From Climacteris rufus (taxonomy: Eukaryota; Chordata; Aves; Passeriformes; Climacteridae), in the NCBI GenBank assembly GCA_013398175.1, contig VZRZ01007881.1:418684-482683 (forward strand): DNA of 64,000 nucleotides. Reading direction: 5' to 3'. Position numbers and translations under genes: made by a program. Numbering within the stretch: position 1 is the stretch's first letter; every line of letters starts with the position of its first letter. Under the pieces are notes generated by a model. The model searched no databases. It saw only the letters and a list, made by a program, of their open reading frames with translations, and was not told where the DNA came from. Positions 24,725 through 37,438 of the stretch are shown here, piece by piece.

Positions 24725-24860
24725 AAAAAAAAAAAAAGACAAAAACAAACAAAAAACCCCACAAAAAAACAAACAAACAAAAAACCACAAAAACAAAAAA
24801 AAACCCTAAAAAACCAAAAAAAACACCAAAAAAAGCCTCCCCCAAAAAACTAAACCAAAC
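24725..24860. repeat. A-rich low-complexity tract (CAAA/ACAAAA type)
   Basis: About 136 bp made almost only of A and C on the plus strand. It starts with 13 A and passes through AAACAAACAAAC and AAAAACC units. There is no strict period. The ORFs read through it, lysine-rich on one strand and phenylalanine-rich on the other, are artefacts of composition. Confidence 0.9.
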
Positions 24861-26207
24861 TTTAGTTAGGAAAATTTTCAAAGAGCTGTCCAGATAGTGT
24901 CTAAAACCTCCCAGGTTACTTTGAAAGTCCAACTGCAAATTGCTTTTTGAGTTTTGGATTTTTGATTGTCATGGCAGACAGGCATTTTTTGCACAGTCCC
25001 AGCATTTTGCAGGGTTAAGAGCAACTCAGTTTGCACCATGAAAACAATTCTGGGTTGAATACAAGAAGGCTTGATTGGCATTTCCTTCAACTTCACCCCC
25101 CTCCATGAACCTCAGTACAGCGGATTTACTCCCTTCCTTACCCTGCTGGCAAGGGGAATTCAAACTTGCCAGAACAGACTGGTATGGCACATCTCCTCCC
25201 TGTAAGGCACACACAGGAAAATTGCAGTAACACTTTCATCAAGCCCTAAAATTATTAGTGAAGCTACATAGCATCTGCTTTTTCACAGTATTTATTTAAT
25301 TCTTTAAAATTATAATAAAAATATTGTTCTCAGGTCCCTCCACAACAAAGATAAATGAAAACAAAATCTAAGTTCAGCCAAACTTGGGTTCTTTTTAAAG
25401 TTAATTTTAAAAAGCCATCCCCAGAATACAGTTAGTGTTCTGTTCTCATTTTTATTTTTATTTATAAGCCATATACAATGCAAGTCTGCTGGTGTTATAA
25501 AGCTGACCATCAGCTGACCACCTCCTGTGGCCTGAAAATTTCTGTGGCATCTTGTCCTGAGTTTAAAAAAAAGAAAAGGGAAAAAAAAAGGGGAGAAATT
25601 TTGCTGTCTCATTGTTCTGTTTACTTGCTGAAGACGAGAAAGACCTTCTAGAGTTAAAGAGAATTAATGTGGTATTGTGTTCACTGCAGCAACCCAACTA
25701 CTAAAACCTGTGCACACTACTAAATTAAACTGTAAACAGCTCTAAGCTCTGCAAAGATGACCCATTGTGGATGAACTTTGCATCTGTTACACTGGGTATT
25801 GTTTGTCAGAGGCAGCAACACGCTGGAACAGCATCAGTCCTCCTCAGCTGCCACAGCCACTACTCTTCTGTGCCTGTCCTGCAAATTGCAGGTTTTCCTG
25901 CAGTGTTAATGTCTGGATGCCTTCCCACACATCTCCTTTATTATTGCAGCTCCCTTGGTCCCACATGCACGGTAACTATGAAAGTGCTGATCCTCCGCCT
26001 GGGAGCTGGGCTGGCAGCTGTAGGAAGCCCAGCAGCAACATGGTGGTCCCCCAAAGAGTCTGGTTCTCAGGTAACTGTAGCAATATTGGTGCTTAAAATG
26101 TAACTGGAGGGGGGAACCGAACCCTCAGTTTATCTTTTCTTCTCCAGGGCTGTTTTCAGACAGCTTCACACATAGCCCATGGTGGGGGAGGGCAGTCCTT
26201 CCCCACT
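24861..26207. other. Non-coding, no gene recognised
   Basis: At 25765-26103 two overlapping plus-strand frames (112 and 109 codons) run together in different frames. Neither looks like a known protein, and two parallel frames argue for GC-driven chance openness. A purine-rich stretch lies at about 25564-25598. Confidence 0.5.
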
Positions 26208-26299
26208 CGGGGCGGACCGGGCACCCATCAGGAAGGATTAGCTTCACTTCCCCGCACTGCGGCATCTCCGCGCACTCGTGCCTCCCCTCCCTCCTCACG
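26208..26299. promoter_or_regulatory. Short GC/CpG-rich islet
   Basis: About nine CpG in roughly 90 bp, with CCCCACTCGGGGCGGACCGG at its left end and pyrimidine-rich CCTCCCCTCCCTCC at its right end. GGGGCGG resembles an Sp1-type GC box. It stands out from AT-rich flanks but is very short. A promoter role is an inference only. Confidence 0.3.
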
Positions 26300-29200
26300 G
26301 CCTCACCTCCTCACCCTTCCCAGTCCTTTTCCCAGTGACAGGTTCCTTCCCGCTGCCCTGCTGACCCTTCATCTGCAGCCTTAATGGTGCACACAGACCA
26401 GTCAACGTTTGGCAAATTTGGGGATAGGCCTGGGGGACACTGGGTTTTGGCAAGAGTTTTCTGATACTGCTACTTGAATGCTACTGAGAAAACCATGTGA
26501 CCCTCTACTTCACAAATTTGTGGTGGAAAAGAGATGTAGCATTTTCTGTTTTGGCTAAAAATATCCTATTAATATGTACACAAGTTAACCATGGTGTCCA
26601 GCCTTTGGACTTGGAAGAAAACTAAATCGTAGACACTGAGATAAAAAGATATCAGTAGGATACTGTAGCATTAATTAGTTTTTGGTCTCCAAAGTTCTGT
26701 TTTCCACTATATGGAAATACTCTCTAGTTAATTTTTTAAATTACCTTATCACTGCCCACCTAGCTTTCATTTCTAACCCATCCAAATTACTACTAAATTA
26801 CAATACATCAATCGAACTTCTTTTAGTCAGCTTTTTGAGTTGAGCACTTTAAGTATTTCAAAATGAAGTACATGAGAAAGAAAATATTTTAGTTTTACAT
26901 TATCATAACCCTGTCACAGGTTAGAAGGCTTTGCAGGTCAGTTTCCCAAACTAAGAAAAAGACACATTCAGTTTCCTTTTCTATATTTTTTCCTTTCCCC
27001 CTTATTTTAGACCATACAAAAAAAAAAGGACATCCATAGTGTATCAAGTAAAAATTGAGCTCTGGCACATGTTCAAAACAATCATCACTCAGATTTTCAG
27101 TTAAGGGGAAATTCTACACATAAGCATGTCTGAAACATGAAAAAAGATAACGTTATTTGAAAAGTCAAAACAAGAAGTCAAAATTTGAACTATGTGGTGT
27201 AAGCACAGCCATACATGCTGATGATTTGAGAGAGGAAAAATTGTGATTTACTTTTATGAAATCTGCAGTGCAATAATGTCATTGACATAGAGCATGGAAA
27301 CTTCTTGTGTTAGTTCCTATATTTAGACAAGCTATAGCCTACCAGGGGGTTGCCACAAGTATGTTCTAAAATATCATTATAATTTGCCCTGTTATCACTT
27401 TTTTAATTACAGAACTTCTGTCATTTTAAAACTGTTATGAGTAACTGAACACATATTAAAATTATCCTTGGTTTATTACAAAGAAAATAAACATAGATGA
27501 AGGTCATGATTTCCTAATAATGTATATAATTTTAAATTGTTTAGTAAATAAAGAATGTGCAAGAACTTGTACCCATCTCTTTGAGTCATTTTTCCTTTGA
27601 CATTTATTCTCCTGATGTATAAAACATGTATGAAGTTTCTTTCTACTAACAGTAGCAGTAATTTTAGTGGTCCTTAGGGAACCCTGAGGCCGGTGGAAGG
27701 TGGAAAGCCCTTCTCCCACTTCCCACAGAATATGTACTGGTACATATGCAGGTGAAAATTGTACTTGACAATATTATACTTAATTTTGCTTCTCAGGCTC
27801 AGGCAGGTGTGCAGCCTCCCTATTGCTTCGGGCCAGGAAGAGGAATACAGCACCTTCCTGTTCCTGTGACCCACACATAGGGGAGCTCCCCATCCTGGAG
27901 TGGGGGAGTACCCTGTAGCCCCCCATGTCGCCCTGCTGGCTACATCCAAGCAGCAGGGAAACAGCTCCCTTCACTTCAGCTGGTTTACCTTCTAAAGCTC
28001 GGGCAAGATCAAAAGCAATTCTACTCCAGAATTTAGCAATATGGCAAATGTGAGTACAAACAAGAATATGGTTCAGAAAAAAAAAAAAAGGTAGTTGCTT
28101 TAAATTGCCACTGAATTAAAGAAGTAAGCTAAGAAAAATATGTCCAAGTAATAGTAATTGACAGCTCCTAAGTGTTTACAATTGCAATAAATCACAGACA
28201 GATATTTTGACAGAAGAAAACCAGAACTACTGTAACACGGGTAAAAATGTCTCCATCCATGAGACTATAAACTTATATTCATTCATTTTGTTGAATATTA
28301 CTCATTCCACACAAGTTCACGATTTAAACTTATGTCATACCACCAAACAAACCAACAAAACAAATCAATAAAACCCACAATCAAATTTTAAAAAAATCAA
28401 CCAAAACCCAAACACAAGCAGCCAAACCAGACAATCTTCAGTCTAAGAGGAGATTCACCCCTTTTGACTTGGTAAAGCAGAAATAGTGAGAATGAACTGA
28501 GTTTTTGGAAAGCAAGCGAACTGACTTTATTTCTAATCTGTAGATTTTCCAGGGCTGAGAAAGGCAGAAGCAAAACACTCAGGGTTACAGATGACAAGTG
28601 ACTGTGAAGGACTGTGAAAAGGAATCTTTGGCATGTGAAATGATGGAAATAGCTAAGGAAAAAATGAAGCTGAGGTCAGAGGAAGAACTTTGAGTGAGAT
28701 AGCACCTTTCCTTTAAGACTAAAGCAAATGTTCTTATGGAAAATGAGACACAAGTATGTTTCATTTGTCCTCCCAGTGGCAGAAAATGTAATTTTATGTA
28801 ATTCATTGATCTCTGATAGATTGTTATCTGAATTCTATGAATGATTCTGTGAATGCTTCACAAATGATGATCTATTTACCTTCACAATATTTTAGTGAAA
28901 TATGGCATAGGGAGAAGACAGAGAAACTACATTACTGACAGAATGTGACACAAATCATCCGTGATAAAACACAAAATTAAGCCCACGCCTCAGATTATGT
29001 TACTAACCACTGCACAGCCATCCTTTCAGAGTGAATTATGCCACCAATTAAATACACCTTAATGAGGAATTGATCAGCAGATTTGGAGGTTACTTGCCTC
29101 TGTCTTTGTTTTTTTTAATATGCCAAACCTCTCATTAACATGCAAGACAGATTGGTGGGGGTTTTGTGACTGCCAGGAAAAAGTATTGGCTTGTTGGTGA

Positions 29201-30075
29201 ACAGCTGAGGGTTGCAGTGCACAACTTCCTACCATGACAAGGATGTACAGCTTTGGTAACACAATCTCAAGAATGAATCACCAACTGGAAAATAAATTCT
29301 TCCCAACAGGCCTAAGCAGGCTGTATTCTTTTTCATGAAATTGGGAGTTAAGGTTGTTGCCTAAAATATTCTAGAGCATGATCTGATCAACAGGTTTAGC
29401 CCTATGCAAACAACAAACTGAATGGTCTCTCATCTTTCTGTAAGGTGTAGGAGCAGCCAAGAAGCTAACTGAAGAACACTTCTGTCCTACTAGTCCTTAA
29501 AAATTGAAGGAATATTTTTAAAATTTGATTCCTACCTTCCTAAACTCTTAATCAAAAAAAAGTCTAGGCAGAAGGAATGTACTAAATCTATCTGAAAATA
29601 GACACTAAAAAAAAAACAAAAAAAAACACTGTCACAAAGGAAGTGTATAATCTAGTTACCATATAAATACACAAAACAAGTCAAAAAGCTCGAACAGACA
29701 ACTGTGCATACTGCCAACAGAAAATCTCAACATACCATACATACATCTTCAGTATCTTCAGGACTCTTACGACAAAGTCACTGTAGCCAAATGAAAAAGA
29801 ACAAATGTATAATTCATGAGGAATAGCTTTTTATCACACTAGAGCTTTTGGCTGTCTAAAAATAGAGTCGTGAAGCACAAAAAGCAGTATTATTGTCTCT
29901 AAAACTACAATCATATTTTATTTTCATAATATTGTCCTCAGTAAAACCTGTGGTTTGGAGCTCATTCCTTTTTATTCTGTTGATTTATGTATCTTTACTG
30001 GAAGGTTTTAGAAAGGAGTATGTTTACTAGTAACATTTCCTTGAGCTATGATTTTTTTTTTTAATGTGGCACATA
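26300..30075. other. Non-coding, no gene recognised
   Basis: Holds A/C-rich simple sequence at about 28341-28430 (CCAAACAAACC-like) and A-runs at 29607-29626. Open frames are short. No repeat family was recognised. Confidence 0.52.
28341..28430. repeat. CAAA/CCAAA-rich low-complexity tract
   Basis: Degenerate simple sequence dominated by CAAA, CCAAA and AAAACC units. It mirrors the T/G-rich tracts seen elsewhere in the window in the opposite orientation. Confidence 0.7.
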
Positions 30076-30100
30076 TTTGACACACAAATTGTGTGTCAAA
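30076..30100. repeat. Near-perfect 25-bp palindrome
   Basis: The arms TTTGACACACAA and TTGTGTGTCAAA are exact reverse complements around a single central A (12-bp arms). It could form a cruciform or an RNA hairpin with a very small loop, or be a dimeric protein-binding site. Which applies is unknown. Confidence 0.9.
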
Positions 30101-30735
30101 AATTGATCACAAATGCAGGAAAACATATCACTCACAGTCAAATATTTCTCCTATGATACACCATGTATGTAAGATAAGGCAATGGTTGAAAATTAATGCA
30201 ACATAAAGACGGTCCGGCCTGACCTTCAACTGTCCTTTGGATCCCATTTTCAAACTTCCCTCACCTTTGTCTTTTTTTTCCTCTATTCAATGCAAACATC
30301 TGTTATATAAGTGAATTGCAATGTTACTACAAGAAGAAACTAATTCTAAAAGTCTGTCCAAAAATTAGAGGAAGTAAGCGCTAAATGACTGGACAAGTCT
30401 GGACAACAGGAGCAAATATCATCAGAATGGAAATATATATACACCTCCTGCTAAAATAAAAATGCACTACTTGCAAGATCAATTATAGATGATCTTACTG
30501 TTTTTTTAACATAGTTGGCAGGTAGCTTTGAAAATGAAAACAGATGTCATCTAGGTGACAAGAAAGCACCTCCTATAGAAGATTAGACACAAATACACAG
30601 TTAATGTTAACTGTAAGAGACTTACATCTTTATGTTAATACACATACTCCAAACCTGCTGCAGCCCAGTGGACATACAGTAGCTCAACCCCAGAACTGTC
30701 AGGCTATATTATTTTCAGTACAGTAATTATTTCAG

Positions 30736-30957
30736 TGACCTACTTTTTCTGTGACCAGCCTCCTATTCTAGGCAAGAATCAAAACATAAAGCAGGAAAGG
30801 TTTATTAATATTATCAGAGATTCTCTCTCTGGTTTAGACTCTACATTTGAGTCAACAGGAAAGAAACTTGATGTGGACATTCTTGGTGAAATTCTATTGC
30901 ACACCAATCAGGTCACAGAGTCAGTGGTTTCCCCTGTAAAAAATACGTTTTTATGTT
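30736..30957 (+). CDS. Weak candidate exon (unrecognised)
   Basis: An acceptor-like AATTATTTCAG ends at 30735 and is followed by a frame open to a TGA at 30957. The peptide has a protein-like stretch, RFINIIRDSLSGLDSTFEST then GKKLDVDILGEILLHTNQ. Possible donors lie within it at TTG|GTGAAA (about 30884) and CAG|GTCACA. The frame is already open about 95 bp upstream of the acceptor, which weakens the case for an exon boundary. No domain or family is recognised and no partner exon was found. Confidence 0.13.
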
Positions 30958-33900
30958 GAATCTTCCTCTATTTTTTCCAGGGTGTGAGGCAGTGCACGTA
31001 GTTTTGCCAGCTGAGGACCCATAACATAGGAAAAATTGTGTGATTTAATCCTGCTCTATTTTCTTTTTAAAATGTACCTTCAATTGGAGAAAAAAGGCAA
31101 ATAAAAGCAGTCTCAACATGTAAATGCCCTGTCCTTATTAACATAGGTTTACATTTCACTGGTATGCTGGTTTCTTCCATTTCAGGGAAAAAAATTACAT
31201 TACTGGTGCCATATAAGCTACAGCCTGTCTCCCAATTGTGCAGAACCTCTTGAACTAAGGATATATTTGGGTAAAAGAATGGATATGCTTGAGATAGGCT
31301 CTATCTTTTTGTATCATAAAAGGGGTGAGATTTAGTCCTAGGGGATTTGCTTCCTACCACTTGCTGATGAGCACCACCTATTCACATCGGAGCAGCTGTA
31401 ATATTCAAACCTTCATCACTTTTCAGGTTGTGCAAACTAAGGACTAAGCTTGTCCCTAAATAAATCTTTTGCATGTATCATCAATAGAAGTATTAGTTCA
31501 TCATTTATCTTCCTGCGTGGAAAGAAGCTGCCTTCACAGCTGCCTGTAACCACTTCACCGTCAAAACTGTCACTACTTTTCAACTTGCCAAGGGCTACTT
31601 CTCTGAGCTCTATTGTCACTGACTCATCAAATCTGAAATGATGTCTCTGACCTTTGAATCAGTTGTCTTATTTCTCTTTTGACACCAGTGACAACTAGAG
31701 GAAAAACGTAGATGAAACACTCAGAAAATAACAGCAAAAGCAAGCTGACAATGCCAAATCCATCTAGGAAAGCATCAGTTCTTAAAGATGCTGAATGCTC
31801 TGTGTGAAATAAGGATGCTCTCAGCAGTTGCTGCTTCTTTGGAATTCAGTTGTTAGGCTCTAAATATTTTGACTAAAAAATTTAAAAGCAGTAAAACCTG
31901 TAGCCTTCTCCAGTGACTTTCAGTGCACACAGAAGAGTCAAAGACCTTGCATAAGACCCGGTTTTACATAAGGCTGAAATGTCTCATACACAGTGAGGGC
32001 AAGGAAGGAAATCTCATGGAACACGGGAACAGCCAGTCCTTTTCATCTTTCTCCCACTACCGTTGTATTCACTGTACCTAGCTAATTGCAGCTCTCAAAA
32101 ATCAAACTGTGAGTATGCTTCTCCAGGCAAAATAATTTGATCTGTCCATGTCCAATATATTTCCCCTTTTGGATCAGTTAAAATGCAACAAAAAATATAC
32201 AAGTTGTATAACATAGTGCAATGTATAATTAGCTTTGTACAAAGCCCAAAGTTTTAAACTTGAATAATAATACATGCTAAGGTGGTAAATCCTTATTTGG
32301 GGTCATCCAGCCTGAAATGCTGTGCTGAGCTTTAAAAACACAGTCAAAATTCTCCCAAGCTATTGATCTGTATGATGGATCTCCTTTAGGAATTATGGTC
32401 CCCTTTATGAATCCCTTTGAGTTCCCCCGGGCAAATGGAAGACTTGACTTTCACACATTTAATGGCTAATATTAACCAGGAAGGAAGGCAGCTCTTGCAT
32501 TTGCTCACAAATCACTTCTGAATAACTCTTCCTCCAGTGTCTTGCCTTCTGATCTTTGGTCTCCTTGCTGTGTTTCTAAGATGAGGACATCAACCCTGCT
32601 TTTTTTCTTCCTTTTTCCTGTTCTCACTGGCAAAGATTATCAGAACACAATAGTAAACATTTCAATAGAAAATAAAATGTGAAACTCAAGGGCTACCCTG
32701 AACCGTCAATTAAAATAAAATGTAAGTATGTAACAACTATCATCAAGATTAACCCATTCTAACATACTGGTGAAAACTGAGTGCTGGAAAAAAATACACA
32801 ATGGTAATATGAAATGCATGAAAGGAAAAAGGGAGAAATGCCAAAGGAAGAAAGAATATCTCCTACTTCTGTGACTTCTTGAATAAATGACCTATTTCTA
32901 ATTTGAAGATGAATTCTCCCAAAGAACTACCATCCTTACAGAATTTGTACAATAAAGTTCAAACTGCAGATTAATCTGATATTACTGGCTATATTAGAGA
33001 AAGAAATTTCCCTTAAAACAAGCAGACATAGATATTAATTCATTAATGATTACTTAACGTCAAAAATGAGTGCAGAGTTGTAAAACAATATATTAAAATA
33101 TATTATTTGTAACTGCATGATGCTGCCTCAGAATATGTAATTCATGTACAAAAACAGAAAGAGTTTAGTGCTGAATGAAAGACTTGTGCTCCAAGCTAGA
33201 TTGGGTACCAGTACATTCATACAATGTGGGCTAAAATCCTAAAAGATAATTACTTACTCCAAACAGAATTTTTTCTCACTCCCTTTTCTAGTCAGTCTCA
33301 AATTTGTCTTTTGAAGTTTCTTGTCTGTGCTTGATTTGGGAATTATTTAAATTTCCATTCTTTGAAATAGGATGGTTTAAGATTCTCACTCATCTGCTTA
33401 CAAGAATTAAACAATATTTTACCTGATTTCTTGTGATGCCCTTTTAGTGAAGTAAATCTCCCTAGTTTTTTCTAACAGGAGCTTTAGGATAGGCTTTGAT
33501 GGACACAAGAATCTAATTATAACTCACATATTCAGTGCAATAAACTATAAAACAATAATATTTTTAACCCATACAGTATAAGAAGAGAAGAGTGAGTATA
33601 GTTTCCTGCACTGCCTAAACCAGTCTACAGTTAGAAATAAAAAGAAAAAATCACAAACCAAACTTGAATATTTAGATCACTTGAATTAATTCTCTTCCTT
33701 TAAAAGCTTCTCAATACTCAAATCCATCATCCTGCATATGTATTTTCTCTAAATTTAATACTAGTGACTTCAGAAAACATCCATCAGGCTAACAACTATC
33801 ATGGAACTGTAACATCTCATGTTACTGAACAAAAAAAAAGATGCAGCCAGCACATGTTACTTACTCAGAGAGGATGGTAGAGATATTTATGATGCATTAC

Positions 33901-34816
33901 CGAATAGAGTTTACTCTTGCACAATTTCAGAGTTTTAAAATAATTTTTTTCAAAATGTTATATAGCATACAAGCCTCTAGTTTCCATAAGTGCCACTAAT
34001 TCTTCCTTTGCCCCTTTTCTGACTTATCTGACTGTTAGGCATTAGGTACTGAGAGACCTCAGTTTGTCCATTTCATGACGAGAAACCCATGTCCAAAAAA
34101 CAACCACAGATAACCATCTCAATAAAAGGACAAGCTAAAGGTTTGGAGATTACATTATACTCACTTAATAAAGTGTTTCATCCAAGGTGAAACTGTGTTA
34201 TTATATGAGCAGGCTGAGATTTTCTGTTTTAAGGACGTGTACACCACAAGGCATTTAAAACTCTTGAACATTCAAAATGTTATTCATTCGAGGAAGAATT
34301 GGGACAAACATTGGTTGCCAGAGATAGTTAGCATTGCTAAAACCATTACAATTCTTAAGGTTAGTAACATTTTGCTTTCCAGGTGTGAAAAGAAAAATTG
34401 CTATAGAAACACTGTTTTGTTTAAAACATCAAGATAATTCCAATTTAAAAACCCATCCATTTAGAGTTACTGAATTATGCAAAAGAAATAGCATGTACTT
34501 ACCAAGCCAGTTTGTTGGGATAGGAATCACACATGTCAGATTCAAATATTTTTGGTAAAACAGGTTTCCAAATATGTAAATACATTCAGAGATTCTGTGG
34601 AGACAATAGAGAGGCAACATCAGTGTTTGTGCAGGGTTGTTGTTTAGGAGTGTTACAGTATACAGTTACAGTATTCAAGTGCTAATATATATTAGCCCTA
34701 TGACAAGTCTGAAAATCTCTTTTTATTTAAAGAATTGGTATTTTGGTATATTATTTTTTATTTCATATAGAGTCAGCCTGTCTCTTTTAGTAACAGCATG
34801 TCCTGGAAAAAATGCC
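30958..34816. other. Non-coding, no gene recognised
   Basis: No gene or repeat family was recognised. At 31437-31660 the two strands both stay open for about 60 codons in mirror frames, which is a compositional effect. The rest is AT-rich with short frames. Confidence 0.52.
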
Positions 34817-34840
34817 TTTTTTTTTTTTTTTTTTTTTTTT
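34817..34840. repeat. Poly-T run (24 T)
   Basis: Uninterrupted T-run. On the minus strand it is an A-run, but the adjoining sequence has no AATAAA within 30 bp, so a retrocopy tail is not supported. Confidence 0.95.
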
Positions 34841-35450
34841 AAACAAGAGAACAAGAATTTTCTATTCAGCTACAATAATCACTTTTCAGCTAGCACATTC
34901 ATCAAAGAATGAGCAATTCACTAGAGTAACATATGCAGGAGCTTGCTTGTATGTATTCATATTGTCTTCTGCCTGAAAAGAGTTAAATAGAGCATATAAA
35001 TGATGAATACAGAGTGTCTTGGGATACAAAACAACTAAAATGGGTTAATTAGTGAAAAACATGCATCAGAGTATAAGGCTCAACTATAGATGTTACAGTT
35101 TTTTAAACCTATTTAATCTGCTGATAGTATTCAGGATTATGGATAATATATATAAAAAGATGTTAATTTTTCAAAAGGACTTGAGTGGAACATATTAAAG
35201 AGTAAGAAATATTCATTGTTTGAATAATAGTTCAGATGCATTCACATTAAACATACATTAGTGAATACGTTTCTTTGACATCCTCATATATAAACATAAT
35301 ATGGAAGTGACCTAGAAAATACAGACATTGTATAATCAATGACAAAAATATCGAGACAGATAAGCCCTGAGATCTTTGATCAAATATATTCTTTGGCAAA
35401 CAAACAAAACACGTTATCCTGACCAAAAATATTCTGTGGAGCACTGGAAG
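34841..35450. other. Non-coding, no gene recognised
   Basis: AT-rich sequence leading up to a GC-rich islet. Nothing supported. Confidence 0.5.
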
Positions 35451-35572
35451 CGCGCCTTCCGCCAGCACCGCCCTCAGAGGCGCTCTGCAGCAGCTGGGCT
35501 GTCAGCGGCGCAGAGGGGCGAGGATCCTCACCCGGCCCTGAACTCCAGTGCCCCTGCACAGGGCAACACTCG
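35451..35572. promoter_or_regulatory. CpG-dense islet
   Basis: Ten CpG in 122 bp, with AGCGCGCC near the left edge and GTCAGCGGCGCAG in the middle. It is followed to about 35610 by CTG-rich sequence (TGGCTGCTGCTGCCTGCTGC). It is flanked by ordinary AT-rich DNA. A plus-strand frame of 112 codons (35376-35714) crosses it, but its peptide is low-complexity (Ala/Arg/Gln-rich) and fits chance openness. It may be a short orphan CpG island. It is weaker than the 22789-22956 islet. Confidence 0.4.
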
Positions 35573-37261
35573 AGCTCCTGGCTGCTGCTGCCTGCTGCAG
35601 CTTTTGGAGGGAAGACTGCATCTCCCTTTGTGCTTTGTCACGTTACAGAGAGCTGACCCCACTGCTGTCATTGTGACAAACAAGAAATACACTCTCAGGT
35701 TGGTAAAAGGATGAGTTTTATACAGAACAGGAATGATGTTTCCTCTTTATTCAAGTGAAAGCAAGGTGTTTTAAAATTTTAAGGACATTTTTCTTTACCT
35801 AAAAGAGTCCTTTTCCAGTGCTACTGTTGCAAATTTTGTCCGTACTGTTCTTTCTGCCAAATTAGTGAAATTTGCAAGTCGGCTGAAATGAATACTAACA
35901 CATTATTGGTATTTAATTAAAAATGCTCTGAGTTTTCTCCTATGACTCTGCTTAGTTTGCTGTGTTCATGTCTGTGAGCTTCTGAAGAAAGAAACACCAG
36001 AATATTTTCTCCAAAGGGATAAATCTCCTCCAAGGTCTGTAGTTGAAGAGACTCCTGAGAGTCTGAAATACACTAATTTGAGATCATAATAGTCCTTTGG
36101 TTAAAATAATCTATGGGAACTGAGAAAATTTGCAGTCGTAATACTGTTTCGTAAAGTCTTTGGAAACCAATGCATCATGACATAGCTGTATGGCTCTCTG
36201 TAACCTGTGATCACCCTGTTAAATTTATCTGTACAATGTATTCGTACAGAACCCTGAACAAGAGAGGAGTGCAATGCTAATAGAAAAAAGAAGAATTTGT
36301 GACAGAGCAGTAAAGTTTTCTACAGTTAAAATAAAAGAATTAATGATGTTTTAGGCATTTAAGTAATACTTGTGATTTTTAATGCCAACATTAAAGTGAA
36401 ACTGTTAAGTCCTCTTTTTAACGTATGCATTTTTGAAGTAAAAATGACATAATTCCAAACATGTAGACAAAGTCTTTTCCTATATGGATATTCTCAATTT
36501 GGGTTAGGCAACTGACATTTTAAATATGGGTTGGAAGAGGATATACATCAGAGTATGCAGATAGAAATGTTAAAATACATATTTTATTTTGACAAGTAAA
36601 AGCTCTGTCAGAAGGTCTTTGATTCACAAAGCTGGAATGCATTCATAGTTTTGAAATATGATCCTTTATCATATTCACTTCTTAGACAGGTTAATGTCTT
36701 AAATACAAACAAATGCACATCAGACAGAATCCTAGCCTGATTTGCTTGAGGGGCTGTAAGTATAATAAAGAAAAAAACCCTACTATTAAGTAGATTTAGC
36801 ATGAAAGGGAATTATTTTAAAATTTTTTTCCTATTTGAAAAATGAATTCTACCATTATAGTGAGTAATACATGAGGTATCTATTAAGAACCACATTCACA
36901 TTAACAAGTCTTTCATTCAAAGGTGTTGTCTAAATATTTCCTATTGTCCAAATATAACAGAACAGTGATGTTCCAAACAAATCAATTTCAGTAAAACCCA
37001 AATAAATTTGTCTGTCAAAGGAAATAATGATGGTTTACACTAAAATATTTCTATTGGAGAAACCAGATTGCAGCTGATGCTTAATAAGATATTTTACAAA
37101 GAAAACTTCTAAATCACTGCATCTTCTGGAAATGCCACCTTTTCAGTAGTAATGCTATTTCAAGCTCTTTATAGATGTTGTAGTTGCAGATTAAATTTTT
37201 TTTTTTTTACTCTGTATTTTCAGCTATCTTTTATATCACCCAGACAGATCCAAAATAGCAT
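35573..37261. other. Non-coding, no gene recognised
   Basis: AT-rich sequence. A 13-base T-run lies at 37196-37208 shortly before the CR1 copy. An 8-bp inverted repeat (AATATGAT / ATCATATT) lies at 36655-36675. No gene was seen. Confidence 0.5.
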
Positions 37262-37438
37262 TTAGGTTGGACATTGGGAGGAAGTTCTTCACAGAAAGGG
37301 TGATTGGGCATTGGAAAATGCTACCCAGGGAGGCAGTGGAGTCACCACCACTGGTCTGTTTGACAAGGTGGTGTTGGGTCATAGGTTGGACTTGATGATC
37401 TCAAAGGTCTTTTCCAACCTAGTTATTCTGTGATTCTG
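37262..37438 (+). mobile_element. CR1 LINE 3' end (truncated, plus strand)
   Basis: The sequence begins TTAGGTTGGACATTGGGAGG, continues through AGTTCTTCACAGAAAGGGTG and CCCAGGGAGGCAGTGGAGTC, then ACTTGATGATCTCAAAGGTC and TTTTCCAACCTAGTTATTCT. It ends in the CR1 terminal repeat ATTCTGTGATTCTG. This order and the ending are diagnostic of the CR1 3' UTR end. It is 5'-truncated to about 177 bp, as most CR1 copies are, and carries no coding sequence. CR1 lacks a poly-A tail, consistent with what is seen. Confidence 0.93.

Noticed and set aside
24611..24938. Lysine-rich and phenylalanine-rich frames
   Set aside because: They are translations of the A-rich low-complexity tract.
25765..26103. Two overlapping plus-strand frames of about 110 codons
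   Set aside because: Two parallel open frames point to composition, and neither is protein-like.
31437..31660. Protein-like minus-strand frame with mirror frame on plus
   Set aside because: Both strands open together, no good donor, and nothing recognised.
34817..34912. Poly-T as the tail of a minus-strand processed pseudogene
   Set aside because: No polyadenylation signal next to it and no recognisable retrocopy sequence.
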